Source of the DNA: an uncultured Clostridium sp.
GTDB taxonomy: Bacteria > Bacillota > Clostridia > Christensenellales > Borkfalkiaceae
NCBI GenBank assembly: GCA_900555925.1
Contig: USMU01000026.1
Coordinates: forward strand, 1-21,921
Length of the DNA: 21,921 bases
Reading direction: 5' to 3'
The notes beneath the pieces were generated by a model. The model ran no database searches. It was not told where the DNA came from and worked only from the letters and a program-made list of their open reading frames with translations. Positions within the stretch are counted from its first letter, which is position 1. The number at the start of each line of letters is the position of its first letter. Positions 6,535 through 15,600 of the stretch are shown here, one piece after another. The translations under genes and the position numbers were made by a program.

Positions 6535-7500
6535 TTGAAACGCGGGAAACGGTATAAAATCGTTGCTTTGGCGATGGCGTTCGCGCTTTTTGTCGCGCTT
6601 GCGTGTACGTCGCTCTCCAAATTCGTTTTTCGGCAGGAAGATTACATCGTCGGAAGTTATACCGATTTCGTCATTTCTCATGACGGAGAAGGGCAGACGG
6701 CGGTTTTACAAAGTATAGAAGATACGGAAGGCTATAATTATGAAGGATATATTGCGCTTTCGGTATCCAATTTTACTGAAAATAAATTTTCAAAACGTGA
6801 CGTAGAGTTTTCTCTTCGGGCTCCGACGGACGAGGAAAATACGGATAAGCAGGTAACGGACGCATGGGGGAACAGGTATTCTCTTGCGGAGTACAGCGGA
6901 AATTATACAGTCGATATTGTGGGGCAGACCGAGGGCTTGTCGACCTTGAAAGGCGGCAAAAAAGATACGGAATATCTTACGTTGCGTATTCGGCGTAAAA
7001 GTTCTGTCGAAGCAATTTCCGATACGGCGGAAGAATATCTTACCGTTATTTTGGAAACTACAAGACCATACCGCGATTTACAGGTTTTCAAAATTAATGC
7101 TTCGACGAGTCTGATTTCCGTTAACGCTACTTCGGAACAGGATTATCACGGCGTTCCTCAGATAGCGGTCAACTTAAAAACGTCGCGTTTGTTCGTTCGT
7201 GAGTCGGAATCCGTACAGGAAGAAAGAACTTATATAGCGCAGGTTAAATTCACTTTGAGTGGCTCTGTCGTTTTTGACGCAGCGCGTTTTGAGGAAAACT
7301 ATTCCGTCAAAGTAATTTCAACTCCCGAACAGGCTTCGGGGGAAACGGTCTACACCTTTTTGGTCCCTTCGGGCAGCGACATGAATTTATATTTTTATAC
7401 TTCGGGAATATGTAGTGTAACGGCTTTGGCGGAGATCGACGAAGAAAATACAAAAATATCGGGAGTAAAGCCTGACGGAACCGTATTTTCGATAGGCTGA
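6535..7500 (+). CDS. SipW-class exported protein, TTG start
   Basis: A 321-residue exported protein that starts at TTG 6535, with AGGAGG (6521-6526) 8 nt before. There is no in-frame ATG near. Basic residues (KRGKRYK) precede a hydrophobic helix (about 9-25), then CTSLSKFVF, the same type of processing region as in the first subunit (YSLSKYV). GYIALSVSNFTENKFSKRDVEF (71-92) is typical of exported beta-sandwich proteins of this class. The remainder appears as a second beta-rich domain ending in FSIG, without a membrane anchor. The neighbouring gaps are 14 and 23 nt, so it is co-transcribed. I do not recognise a specific function; an accessory fibre subunit or connector to the giant protein is the best guess. 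Confidence 0.68.
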   Translation: MKRGKRYKIVALAMAFALFVALACTSLSKFVFRQEDYIVGSYTDFVISHDGEGQTAVLQSIEDTEGYNYEGYIALSVSNFTENKFSKRDVEFSLRAPTDEENTDKQVTDAWGNRYSLAEYSGNYTVDIVGQTEGLSTLKGGKKDTEYLTLRIRRKSSVEAISDTAEEYLTVILETTRPYRDLQVFKINASTSLISVNATSEQDYHGVPQIAVNLKTSRLFVRESESVQEERTYIAQVKFTLSGSVVFDAARFEENYSVKVISTPEQASGETVYTFLVPSGSDMNLYFYTSGICSVTALAEIDEENTKISGVKPDGTVFSIG

Positions 7501-7523
7501 ATAAGGCAAAAGGAGAAACGGAA

Positions 7524-10500
7524 ATGGCGAATATGCGTAACAGAAAAATAGCGTTGATGATTCCTGCGTTTATATTGTTTGCGTCGCTTCTTTTCGGAAT
7601 TTTGATCCTTTTTCCGAAAACCTATACGGCGGCGACAAATATCACGGTCGCGGAAGCGAACGGTGTGACGGTATACGTCAGCGGTGCGGAGGTAGAAAAA
7701 ACAAAGGACGGATATTCCGCGCCCGCGGGTGCGGAGATCACCGTTACGGTCGTCAATGAGGACGGTATTTTTCAAGCCATGACCATAAACGGGGCGACAT
7801 ACGAAACCCCTGTCCAAACTCTCAAGATTTCTGATTCTATATCGATAAGCGTAGAAACCCGACGTCCCGCTTCGGATGACCGCGGTACATATTTCGGCAA
7901 TCCGTTTATCGTGGGCGAGGAAGAAGATTTGGTTTCCCTGTCCAGAATTTTCCGCGGCAAAGGTGCTTCGGAAGACTATGCACGTTTTGATCTTTCGGGA
8001 AGTTCCGATATTCAAAAGCTGCAATACGGATACTTTCGCCTGACGGCGAATCTCATGGTAAACAGCGAGGATTTTATCGGCATCGGGAACGCGGCTTACC
8101 CGTTTCACGGCTGTTTTGATTTCAACGGTTATAACGTATATCTGAACATTTCTAAAACGCAATTTACCGATGCCGATTTTTATAAGGAACAAAGTCTCAT
8201 TGAAGGACAGGATACGGTATATATGGCGGATTTCGGATTTTTCGGCTATATATATGGCAACGGAACAAGTCCTTGCTTGATTCGGAATGCCGACGTCCGT
8301 GGCAGTATCGCGATCAATACGATGGGGGCAAATTCTTCCGTTAAATATGATTCTTTACGTATCAACGGCGGCGGGCTTGCGGGAAGAGCCGGAAAAAATG
8401 TCGTCCTCGATCAAATATCTTCACAGGTGGCGGTCTCCGCTCAGGTAAAGCGCGCGACGCTTTCTTTGGGAGGCTTGTTCGGCTTTTCTTCCGCTTCCGT
8501 GGATAGCTGGTCCGAAGCGTCCTATACCGGTCTGTACGGAAATATTTCGGGCATTACTTCCGGAATAATGGCCGATGTCTATGTGGGCGGACTTACAGGA
8601 CTGTTGCAGAATGCTTATGTTAACCGTTTTGAGGTTTCGGCGCAGTCAACTTTCCTTATCGCCAACTCCATAGGTGAAAATTCGGGATTGGCGGCGGTCG
8701 GTGGATTGGCCGGAGTTGTCTACATAGCCGAAGGTAAATCGGAAGGACTTTCCGCTCCGAAATCGATTGCTTTACAGAATATAAAAGTAGATGTCCGAGA
8801 TTCCTTTTCGCTTTCCTCCGTCGTTGATAATAGTAACGGGAATGATAAAAAGGGGATTAATCCCGACGATTTTATGATATCTTCTTCCGGCGCGGTGAGC
8901 GGTGGTCTCGTCGGAATGATTTATCGCGATTCAAAAATGGCTGTTTCGGGCGAAGATAACATGGAAATATCTCTTTCAAATATCAGTTTTTTACAGACCG
9001 GTATGGGATATTTAACAGTTGCTTCTCAGACACAGGACGAAAACAGTGTGGGTATCGCTTTTTCCGGTGGGCTCGTGGGATACCTCCATACGGGTAGCGA
9101 ACAATATATCCGATATATGGGAAGCGATAATACCGGTGCAGACGAATCCGTTTATATTTTTGACTGTAATACGGAAATAAATTCTCTTCAAAACGGTTAT
9201 GGCCCGGCTTATGCGGGCGGACTGTTCGGATATAATGCTTTTAAATTGAGGGAAGATCGAACGGAATCGGAGACCTATTATTTCCGTTTGACCGATTCCG
9301 AATCGGACTTTGACGTATCCGCGGTTCAGGCGGCAAAATCTAAAAATGCAGACACTCTGTATGAGGTGTGCAGCGGTTTTTATTCGTCCAAGTTACAACC
9401 CGGATATTCGATAGAAAATCTTCATTTTATCGTAGAAAAAGCGACTGTCACGGCAGAGCGGGAGGCGGGCTCCACTGCGGTGGGCGATATCGCCGCGGGC
9501 GGTCTCGCGGGTAAAGCGGGCGAGAAGAGCGGCGGAAGATTCGGAAATATCGTGTTGGAATTTACTCCCGACGTTTCGATAAATGCTTTCGGATATTCGT
9601 TTGACTCTTATTATCCCGATATAGGAAACAATGTTTACGCCGGCGGATTTATAGGGTATATCCAAAATTATAAAGTGGATAATGTCAAACTCGATTATAC
9701 CGCCGAATTTTCGGGCTCCGCAGCGGAATTTTCCGTTTCCGGCGCGCAAAATGCAGAAGCTCCGGGGGTGGGAAATTCGGGCTCGGCGGGGGACTACAAA
9801 TCGGAAGGATACGTCGGCGGAATGTTCGGAATGTTCGTGGACAGTACGGCGACGGGAATTCGGGTTTTAGGAAATTCTTCTGTTGCGCAAAATATTTATT
9901 TTACCTCATCAAATAATCCGAATACCGCTTGCGTCGGCGGATTGATTGGAGCGACTCGTTCCATAAATAAGGTATTCAGTATTGACGGCGGCGAAGTTCG
10001 CGATATGGCCGTAATCGGTAAAGCATATAGCGAAACAAAAGCAAATTCCGGCGATTGCGATTTATTTGCCGGTGGGGCAATCGGGGTATTCGGGAGCGCT
10101 AAGGCCAACGGAACTTTTAGCGTCAAAAATATATACGTATATGATACGGTTATACAGTCCATAGGGGAAGAATTGATACTGACGTATGCAGGGGGCGTAT
10201 TTGGGGGAATATGGTATAGCGGTACCTTTGAGGCGACTTCCTGTGCAAGTATCGGTTGCAGCGTCGAAGCAAACAGTATTACGGGAGATGCTTATGCGGC
10301 GGGTATTTCCGGCCAAACGGAAGGCAGTATCACGGTTTCTTCTTCCTATACGATTGATACGACGGTACGTGCGGAAACTGTTTCAGGACGCTCCTATGCG
10401 TCGGGAACGGTAGGGCGCATAAAATCCGGTAATGTTACGAATAACTATTCCAATGCTTCTTTAAGCGCTTCTGCCAAAAGCGGTTCGGCATATTGTGCAG

Positions 10501-13500
10501 GAGTTGCCTTTATCGATAATGATGATATAGCTGGTGAGATACAGGGAGAGGGGATTTCTCATTGGTGGGAAGAAGGATTTGGACTGAAATTTAATTATAG
10601 AAATAATTTCAGTAACAATTATTTTGTTGCGGAAAACGCCTTTTTAGATTTTGATGATTCCTCAAAAGTGTATGCGTTAGCATCAGTTGGGGGAAAACCG
10701 ATAAAACAACGTTTGATAGAAGCAGGACCTTTAGGAGGTCAAAAAAAGATTGAAGACATTCCCGCTACCTATATTGCATTGATTGAAAACGGAAATACTT
10801 TGACAAATTCTCATAATCTTTCCACGGGAGGAAAGGATGCGATATTTTCTCATCTGGATTTATCTTCCGCCACAATCGAACTTGGAAAGAATTCAGAGGG
10901 GATTTTAAGCCTTTCGGGACATGAAGTTACGGCTCAAAACGGAAACGGCGTCGTCTATGCGAGCGTGGTCGTTACCGCCAATGGCGCGCGTTATTCCTTG
11001 TGCTCTTATCCCATAACGGTCAACGGCGGCGTAGGAACGACGGAATTCGGACTTTCCGTTAAATCTGACGGAAAAAATTTTTTCGCATACGTCGGTGAAG
11101 GCACTAATGCTCAATATGTGCGCGTCAATGTAGGAGACGCGAGTACCTCTCAAAGCGTCACTTTTGAGCCTGCAAACGGAGGCGTATTTCCTTCCAAAGC
11201 GAATATATATGCCGTTGACCCTTTCGGGATTGCTTCAACGGATCACAATGGTAGACTGACCGAAATTTTAGAAAATTTGGGTTCTCCCGTTCAGCCGTCC
11301 TATTTTAATAGTCAAGTTAATTTACAGTTTATCGGTGAAATAGGTGAACAGTCGGAAGGAAAGGCCGTGCCTTATGCCACATTGGACGAAGATATTATTA
11401 TCGTTGTGCAATATACCGTCGGCGGCGAAAATTATAATCTCGTTATGGAATTTATTGCCAATGAGCCGATGGAAATCATTGTGACTGTCGGCGACGACAC
11501 CCCCGCGCTCGGAACAACCGGTGAAAACAGTTATATATTTTCGCCGGGAGATGCGGTTCGTTTTGAAGCGACTGTAATGTATAAATATCCCGGAAATTCT
11601 TTTCGGACAGACGTCATTTTTTATGCCCCTGGGGATAGCGATTATCAAAATATAGTTAAGTCTAACGGTATGGTCTTCATACCCGAAGATGCAGCCGGTG
11701 ACGGTCAAAAGACGTATGAAATTATTTGTTCTCTTTTAGACGGCTCATTAAAAGAATCCGTATTTATAACTGTCCGAAATGAAATTGAAGTCCGTTACGG
11801 CTTAACGGGCGCAAACGTTTCTTCCGACCGAAAAGCCGTTACGGGAAGCGATTACAAATTTACGTTGACTCCCCAACCTGGCTACGGATTACAGCCGACG
11901 GTAAAATTTTCTTTCCTCAGCGGCGAATATATTCCCGGAAAGGAAGACATAGGCAGTCTTAGTATTTCTTACGCGGATAAAGAGTATTCAATCGTTTATA
12001 CGTTTGATTCCCCGACGGGCGCTTATGCGTTTACGCTTCCGGGCGATTTAATGGGCGTTTTATCGAATGACATTACGATAAGTGCTTCATTTCCGAAAGT
12101 TTACACCTTGGCATTTTCGACGGAAGGAGGAGATAGTAACGAAGGAACGGACGGTTACTATACTTTGACGGTGGAAGCGGGCAGCTATATCAAAGATTTG
12201 GACGGTACTTCCGAACTTTCCGCTTTACAAAGCTGGATAGAAGCTCTCTCCCGCGACGGCTTCGATTTGCGCGGATTTTATCTTACAAACAATGCCAATT
12301 CTTTGCAGGGTTACGGAAAGTCTTTTGCCGACATGCTTACGGAGACGGATACCACGATCGTCAACGGCGCAATGATGTTTTATGCCCGTTGGACGTATAA
12401 CGTAGTTGTCGAAGCTCCCGAGGGCGTGGAAGTGGAATCGGGGCTCGATACCCCGCTCGTGCAGGAAGGACTCGTTCCGATCGACGATAAAAACGGCTTT
12501 GCTTTTATCGTTTCCCTTCCCGAAGGTTGGGGCGGGGATCCGAATTTCGATGTCTTTGTCCGTAAGAACGGAAATTTCGTCAAGGTCACGCAATACTGTA
12601 TTTCCGGCGATAAGGAAAATATGTGGATTCTCTCGGCAGAGGGCTTGAAAGATTCGGACGGTATCATTTATCTGGTAATTTATGCCGATTCTTTGGAGCT
12701 TTCCATCGGAGACGCCACGTATTACGACGGGGATCAGATGTATGAGGACGGAATTTTCTCCCTCGAATATTATGTCAATTACGGCAACGGCGGCACTCCG
12801 AATGAGAAAGTGACGTTCGGCTTCGGAACGGTTTTGCCCGAAAATACATCTTTGAGACTGTATTATTATCAAGACGGCGCTTTCGTTTGGTCGGGAAATT
12901 TGATTTTATCCAAAAAGTCCGATTCCGTTTCGGTATATGACTTCTCTTCCATGCAGGTCGGAAATGTATTCTCCGCGGATATTCGCGCGGGGGCAAAAGC
13001 GGAACGTTTCCGTTTGGTCGTCACGCTCCCGAATAACGAGAAGAATTTCAATGCGGAATCCGTCGGAACGCAACTGACGTTTTCCGTTGAGAGATATAGT
13101 TATAAGTCCACAGTGACGGAATACGGGGACTATCTCAAAGAAAATCCTGTCAAATCCCCCGAAAAGAGCGGCTCTTGTGAGGGAAAACTGACGTTATATC
13201 CCGTCGTTTCCCGTTCGGTTAAGGAAAACGGAACACAGCTTACTTATAACGTCGGAACGGCTTTGACGAACGTAACTGATTACCGTCACGAAGGTCTTAC
13301 GGACGTTTGGGCGATCACGACGAACGACGGCCGCGCAATCAGCGAAGATGATAAATCGAAGATTATCGGCATATTCGGCGGGAGCGCAGACGTCATCGTC
13401 ACGACCACGGGAATTTATTGTTCCGCAACAAGCGTCACAACCATAGATGTAAGCGGATTGAACGGGTATACCGTTTCCCTGCTCGAAGCGCGCAATCTGC

Positions 13501-13547
13501 AATATCCTGCCGCGGGCGCGGTATTGTGGTCGAAAAAACTTTCCTAA
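7524..13547 (+). CDS. Giant exported GLUG-repeat surface protein (2007 aa)
   Basis: A 2007-residue exported protein, last gene of the fibre operon (RBS AAGGAG, 8 nt before ATG). The N-terminus is basic plus a hydrophobic helix (about 8-32). A small beta domain covers about 38-112. FHGCFDFNGYNVYL (about 193-206) looks like the cap that often precedes GLUG repeats. About 16 GLUG-type motifs follow between about 282 and 995: GGLAG, GGLFG, GGLTG, GGLVG, GGFIG, GGMFG, GGLIG, GGAIG, GGVFG and weaker AGISG/SGTVG forms. Their spacing is 30-95 residues, as in beta-solenoid adhesins. The second half (about 1100-2007) reads as a chain of Ig-like or bacterial-repeat domains, including an InlB-type segment ending in MMFYARW (about 1615-1621). 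No LPXTG motif, sorting tail, SLH or choline-binding repeats are visible at the C-terminus, so attachment may be through the fibre or through an uncleaved N-terminus. Confidence 0.85.
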   Translation: MANMRNRKIALMIPAFILFASLLFGILILFPKTYTAATNITVAEANGVTVYVSGAEVEKTKDGYSAPAGAEITVTVVNEDGIFQAMTINGATYETPVQTLKISDSISISVETRRPASDDRGTYFGNPFIVGEEEDLVSLSRIFRGKGASEDYARFDLSGSSDIQKLQYGYFRLTANLMVNSEDFIGIGNAAYPFHGCFDFNGYNVYLNISKTQFTDADFYKEQSLIEGQDTVYMADFGFFGYIYGNGTSPCLIRNADVRGSIAINTMGANSSVKYDSLRINGGGLAGRAGKNVVLDQISSQVAVSAQVKRATLSLGGLFGFSSASVDSWSEASYTGLYGNISGITSGIMADVYVGGLTGLLQNAYVNRFEVSAQSTFLIANSIGENSGLAAVGGLAGVVYIAEGKSEGLSAPKSIALQNIKVDVRDSFSLSSVVDNSNGNDKKGINPDDFMISSSGAVSGGLVGMIYRDSKMAVSGEDNMEISLSNISFLQTGMGYLTVASQTQDENSVGIAFSGGLVGYLHTGSEQYIRYMGSDNTGADESVYIFDCNTEINSLQNGYGPAYAGGLFGYNAFKLREDRTESETYYFRLTDSESDFDVSAVQAAKSKNADTLYEVCSGFYSSKLQPGYSIENLHFIVEKATVTAEREAGSTAVGDIAAGGLAGKAGEKSGGRFGNIVLEFTPDVSINAFGYSFDSYYPDIGNNVYAGGFIGYIQNYKVDNVKLDYTAEFSGSAAEFSVSGAQNAEAPGVGNSGSAGDYKSEGYVGGMFGMFVDSTATGIRVLGNSSVAQNIYFTSSNNPNTACVGGLIGATRSINKVFSIDGGEVRDMAVIGKAYSETKANSGDCDLFAGGAIGVFGSAKANGTFSVKNIYVYDTVIQSIGEELILTYAGGVFGGIWYSGTFEATSCASIGCSVEANSITGDAYAAGISGQTEGSITVSSSYTIDTTVRAETVSGRSYASGTVGRIKSGNVTNNYSNASLSASAKSGSAYCAGVAFIDNDDIAGEIQGEGISHWWEEGFGLKFNYRNNFSNNYFVAENAFLDFDDSSKVYALASVGGKPIKQRLIEAGPLGGQKKIEDIPATYIALIENGNTLTNSHNLSTGGKDAIFSHLDLSSATIELGKNSEGILSLSGHEVTAQNGNGVVYASVVVTANGARYSLCSYPITVNGGVGTTEFGLSVKSDGKNFFAYVGEGTNAQYVRVNVGDASTSQSVTFEPANGGVFPSKANIYAVDPFGIASTDHNGRLTEILENLGSPVQPSYFNSQVNLQFIGEIGEQSEGKAVPYATLDEDIIIVVQYTVGGENYNLVMEFIANEPMEIIVTVGDDTPALGTTGENSYIFSPGDAVRFEATVMYKYPGNSFRTDVIFYAPGDSDYQNIVKSNGMVFIPEDAAGDGQKTYEIICSLLDGSLKESVFITVRNEIEVRYGLTGANVSSDRKAVTGSDYKFTLTPQPGYGLQPTVKFSFLSGEYIPGKEDIGSLSISYADKEYSIVYTFDSPTGAYAFTLPGDLMGVLSNDITISASFPKVYTLAFSTEGGDSNEGTDGYYTLTVEAGSYIKDLDGTSELSALQSWIEALSRDGFDLRGFYLTNNANSLQGYGKSFADMLTETDTTIVNGAMMFYARWTYNVVVEAPEGVEVESGLDTPLVQEGLVPIDDKNGFAFIVSLPEGWGGDPNFDVFVRKNGNFVKVTQYCISGDKENMWILSAEGLKDSDGIIYLVIYADSLELSIGDATYYDGDQMYEDGIFSLEYYVNYGNGGTPNEKVTFGFGTVLPENTSLRLYYYQDGAFVWSGNLILSKKSDSVSVYDFSSMQVGNVFSADIRAGAKAERFRLVVTLPNNEKNFNAESVGTQLTFSVERYSYKSTVTEYGDYLKENPVKSPEKSGSCEGKLTLYPVVSRSVKENGTQLTYNVGTALTNVTDYRHEGLTDVWAITTNDGRAISEDDKSKIIGIFGGSADVIVTTTGIYCSATSVTTIDVSGLNGYTVSLLEARNLQYPAAGAVLWSKKLS

Positions 13548-13574
13548 AACCAATTAATTATGCTTCTCCCCATA

Positions 13575-13610
13575 CAGTCGGGCCGTCTTTTGCGGTTCGG
13601 CTGTTTTTTT
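13575..13610 (+). terminator. Terminator of the fibre operon
   Basis: An 11-bp stem, CAGTCGGGCCG (13575-13585) with CGGTTCGGCTG (13593-13603), including three G-T wobbles, has a 7-nt loop and a run of seven T (13604-13610). It lies 28 nt after the stop of the giant protein. Confidence 0.88.
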
Positions 13611-13662
13611 ATTGCGAGAAAAAATTTTCACAAAACAGTCACAAAAAATTTTTTTGAAATAC

Positions 13663-13691
13663 TTGACACGGTGTCAGAACAGTGGTAAAAT
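13663..13691 (+). promoter_or_regulatory. Promoter of the TetR-led operon
   Basis: Consensus -35 TTGACA (13663-13668) and -10 TAAAAT (13686-13691) with a 17-bp spacer. The start point would be near 13698, in the middle of the second palindrome, leaving a leader of about 40 nt before the TetR gene. There is no other promoter candidate of this quality before 20167. Confidence 0.8.
13664..13676. promoter_or_regulatory. TetR operator O1, overlapping the -35
   Basis: TGACACGGTGTCA is a perfect 6-1-6 palindrome covering the -35 hexamer. With the related palindrome at 13700 it forms a pair of operators in front of the TetR gene. A bound repressor would block RNA polymerase directly. Confidence 0.7.
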
Positions 13692-13699
13692 ATAGATAC

Positions 13700-13712
13700 T
13701 GACATGACGTCA
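13700..13712. promoter_or_regulatory. TetR operator O2, at the transcription start
   Basis: TGACATGACGTCA matches O1 at 10 of 13 positions and has the same outer half-sites TGAC/GTCA. Its start is 36 bp after that of O1, so the two flank the promoter on both sides. Confidence 0.65.
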
Positions 13713-13736
13713 GAATAGATTTTTTGAGAGGAAGAA

Positions 13737-14354
13737 ATGCCGAAAGGATCGGAGGAGCTGACGGCGGCTCGTCGGGAAGAAATCATCAACGCTTGTGAAA
13801 AACTTTATCGGACGATGAGGTTTAAGGAGATCACGATAAAGGAGATCGGGCGGGAAACGTCGTTTACGCGGACATCGATTTACAATTATTTTGAAACGAA
13901 GGAAGAAATTTTTCTGGCGCTTTTGAAGCGGGAATATGACTGCTGGTGCGAGAGTCTTGCGGAAATCGCGGCGTGTAAGGACGAAAGGGCGGAGCTTGCC
14001 GAGCTTTTGGCCCGTTCTTTGGAGGCGAGGCCGAACATGTTGAAGTTGTTGTCCATGAACATGTACGACATCGAGGAGAACAGCCGTCTGGAATGTTTAA
14101 CGGACTTCAAAGTTTCTTTCGGCAGATCCATGGCGTTGGTGCGGGAGTGTCTGAAAAGATTTTTTCCCGACATGGACGACGGGGAACAAAAGCGGTTTAT
14201 TTATTCGTTTTTTCCGTTCATTCACGGGATATATCCCTATACGTCCGCGACGGAAAAGCAGAAATGTGCGATGAAAAACGCGAAGGTGGAGTATGTGCAT
14301 ATCGACATTTACGAAATCGCGTATCGCGCGCTTGAAAAATTATTAAAGCGTTAA
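13737..14354 (+). CDS. TetR-family transcriptional repressor
   Basis: A 205-residue regulator. The N-terminal three-helix DNA-binding domain has the helix-turn-helix at about 31-52 (ITIKEIGRETSFTRTSIYNYF), followed by the usual TKEEIFLALLKREYD. The rest is an all-alpha ligand-binding and dimerisation domain with a Phe-rich helix (FIYSFFPFIHGIYPY) that may line the pocket. RBS-like AGAGGAAG lies just before the ATG. The two palindromes at the promoter suggest it represses its own operon, so the ligand is probably a substrate of the downstream reductases. It is followed after 66 nt by the alcohol dehydrogenase gene, with no new promoter visible. Confidence 0.92.
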   Translation: MPKGSEELTAARREEIINACEKLYRTMRFKEITIKEIGRETSFTRTSIYNYFETKEEIFLALLKREYDCWCESLAEIAACKDERAELAELLARSLEARPNMLKLLSMNMYDIEENSRLECLTDFKVSFGRSMALVRECLKRFFPDMDDGEQKRFIYSFFPFIHGIYPYTSATEKQKCAMKNAKVEYVHIDIYEIAYRALEKLLKR

Positions 14355-14373
14355 GGTATTAAGGCGGAAATGA

Positions 14374-14393
14374 CCGAAAGAGTATCCTTTCGG
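14374..14393 (+). other. Hairpin between the TetR and alcohol dehydrogenase genes
   Basis: CCGAAAG (14374-14380) pairs perfectly with CTTTCGG (14387-14393) around a 6-nt loop and is followed by CAAAAAT, without a T run. It is not a terminator. It could be a processing or stabilising element that raises enzyme mRNA above regulator mRNA. Confidence 0.4.
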
Positions 14394-14420
14394 CAAAAAT
14401 AAAATTAAGGAGACGGAGAT

Positions 14421-15587
14421 ATGTTAGGAAATTTCACTTATTGCAATCCGACGAAGCTGCATTTCGGAAAAGATTCGTTGAACATGCTCAAAGGAGAACT
14501 TGAAAAGTTCGGAAAAAACGTAATGCTCTCTTATGGGGGCGGTTCCATAAAGAAAAACGGCATTTACGATAAAGTTGTCGCTATTTTGAAAGCGTGCGGA
14601 AAAAATATTTTCGAGGACGGAGGGGTAATGCCCAATCCCACGGTGGAAAAGCTGTACGAGGGATGTAAAATCGTGAGGGAAAACAATATCGATTTGATTT
14701 TGGCGGTCGGCGGCGGTTCGACCTGCGATTACGCGAAAGCGGTCTCCGTTTCGGCCTATTGCGAAGAGGACCCGTGGCAGAAATACTATATCCGTTTCGA
14801 GGAGCCTTCCTGCCGTATCGTACCCGTCGGCTGCGTATTGACGATGGTCGGAACGGGCAGCGAAATGAACGGCGGAGCGGTCATTACCAATTACGCGGAA
14901 AAGCTGAAAATCGGACACGTATTCGGGGAGGAAGTATTTCCGAAATTTGCCGTTCTCAATCCCGAATTTACCTTTACCGTTCCCGAATATCAGATGAAAT
15001 CGGGAATTTACGATATCATGTCCCACATTCTCGAACAATATTTTTCGGGTGAGGACGACAATACGTCCGACTATATCGCGGAGGGGTTGCTTCGTTCGCT
15101 CATTCACAGTGCGGAAATCGCCGTAAAAAATCCCCGAGACTACGAAGCCAGAAGCAATATCATGTGGACGGCGACATGGGCGCTGAACACGCTCATCGCT
15201 CAGGGGAAGTCCACCGATTGGGAAGTTCACATGCTCGGGCAGGCGGTGTCGGCGCATACGGACGCCACGCACGGCATGACGCTCGCGGCGGTTTCGCTTC
15301 CGTATTATCGCTATATTCTGCCCTACGGACTGAAAAAATTCAAACGGTATGCCGTCAACGTATGGGACGTCGTTCCCGACGGAAAGACGGATGCGGAAAT
15401 CGCAGCCGAGGGGCTGGACAAAATGGAAACATGGATGAAGAAAATCGGGCTCGTCATGCAGCTTCGCGAACTCGGCGTAAAAGAGGACATGTTCGACGCG
15501 ATTGCGGACAGCACCCTGATTATGGAAGGGGGATACAAAGTTCTCACCAAAGCGGAAGCGGTACAAATTTTGAAAGAGAGCTATTAA
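14421..15587 (+). CDS. Iron-containing alcohol dehydrogenase (butanol dehydrogenase type)
   Basis: A 388-residue NAD(P)H-dependent alcohol dehydrogenase of the group III iron-type family, closest in style to BdhA/YqhD-like enzymes that reduce aldehydes. The N-terminal nucleotide-binding half has GGGS (97-100) and the motif VGTGSEMNGGAVITN (143-157). The C-terminal helical half carries the metal ligands Asp198 and His202 (YDIMSH), His270 (WEVHMLGQ) and His284 (DATHGMTLAAV), so the set is complete. The length is normal for the family. It has RBS AAGGAG and lies in the TetR operon, 13 nt before a flavodoxin gene. The probable role is to reduce aldehydes to alcohols for fermentation or detoxification; the true substrate is not shown by sequence. 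Confidence 0.93.
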   Translation: MLGNFTYCNPTKLHFGKDSLNMLKGELEKFGKNVMLSYGGGSIKKNGIYDKVVAILKACGKNIFEDGGVMPNPTVEKLYEGCKIVRENNIDLILAVGGGSTCDYAKAVSVSAYCEEDPWQKYYIRFEEPSCRIVPVGCVLTMVGTGSEMNGGAVITNYAEKLKIGHVFGEEVFPKFAVLNPEFTFTVPEYQMKSGIYDIMSHILEQYFSGEDDNTSDYIAEGLLRSLIHSAEIAVKNPRDYEARSNIMWTATWALNTLIAQGKSTDWEVHMLGQAVSAHTDATHGMTLAAVSLPYYRYILPYGLKKFKRYAVNVWDVVPDGKTDAEIAAEGLDKMETWMKKIGLVMQLRELGVKEDMFDAIADSTLIMEGGYKVLTKAEAVQILKESY

Positions 15588-15600
15588 AGGAGGCTTTTAT

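Noticed and set aside
8368..10520. GLUG region as a DNA repeat array or CRISPR
   Set aside because: The repetition is at protein level (GGLxG motifs at irregular spacing); the DNA copies are diverged and there are no constant repeats with spacers.
14424..15566. Long minus-strand ORF opposite the alcohol dehydrogenase gene
   Set aside because: Its length follows from codon bias in the real gene. The plus frame has complete family motifs; the antisense product is Arg/His/Phe-rich without motifs.
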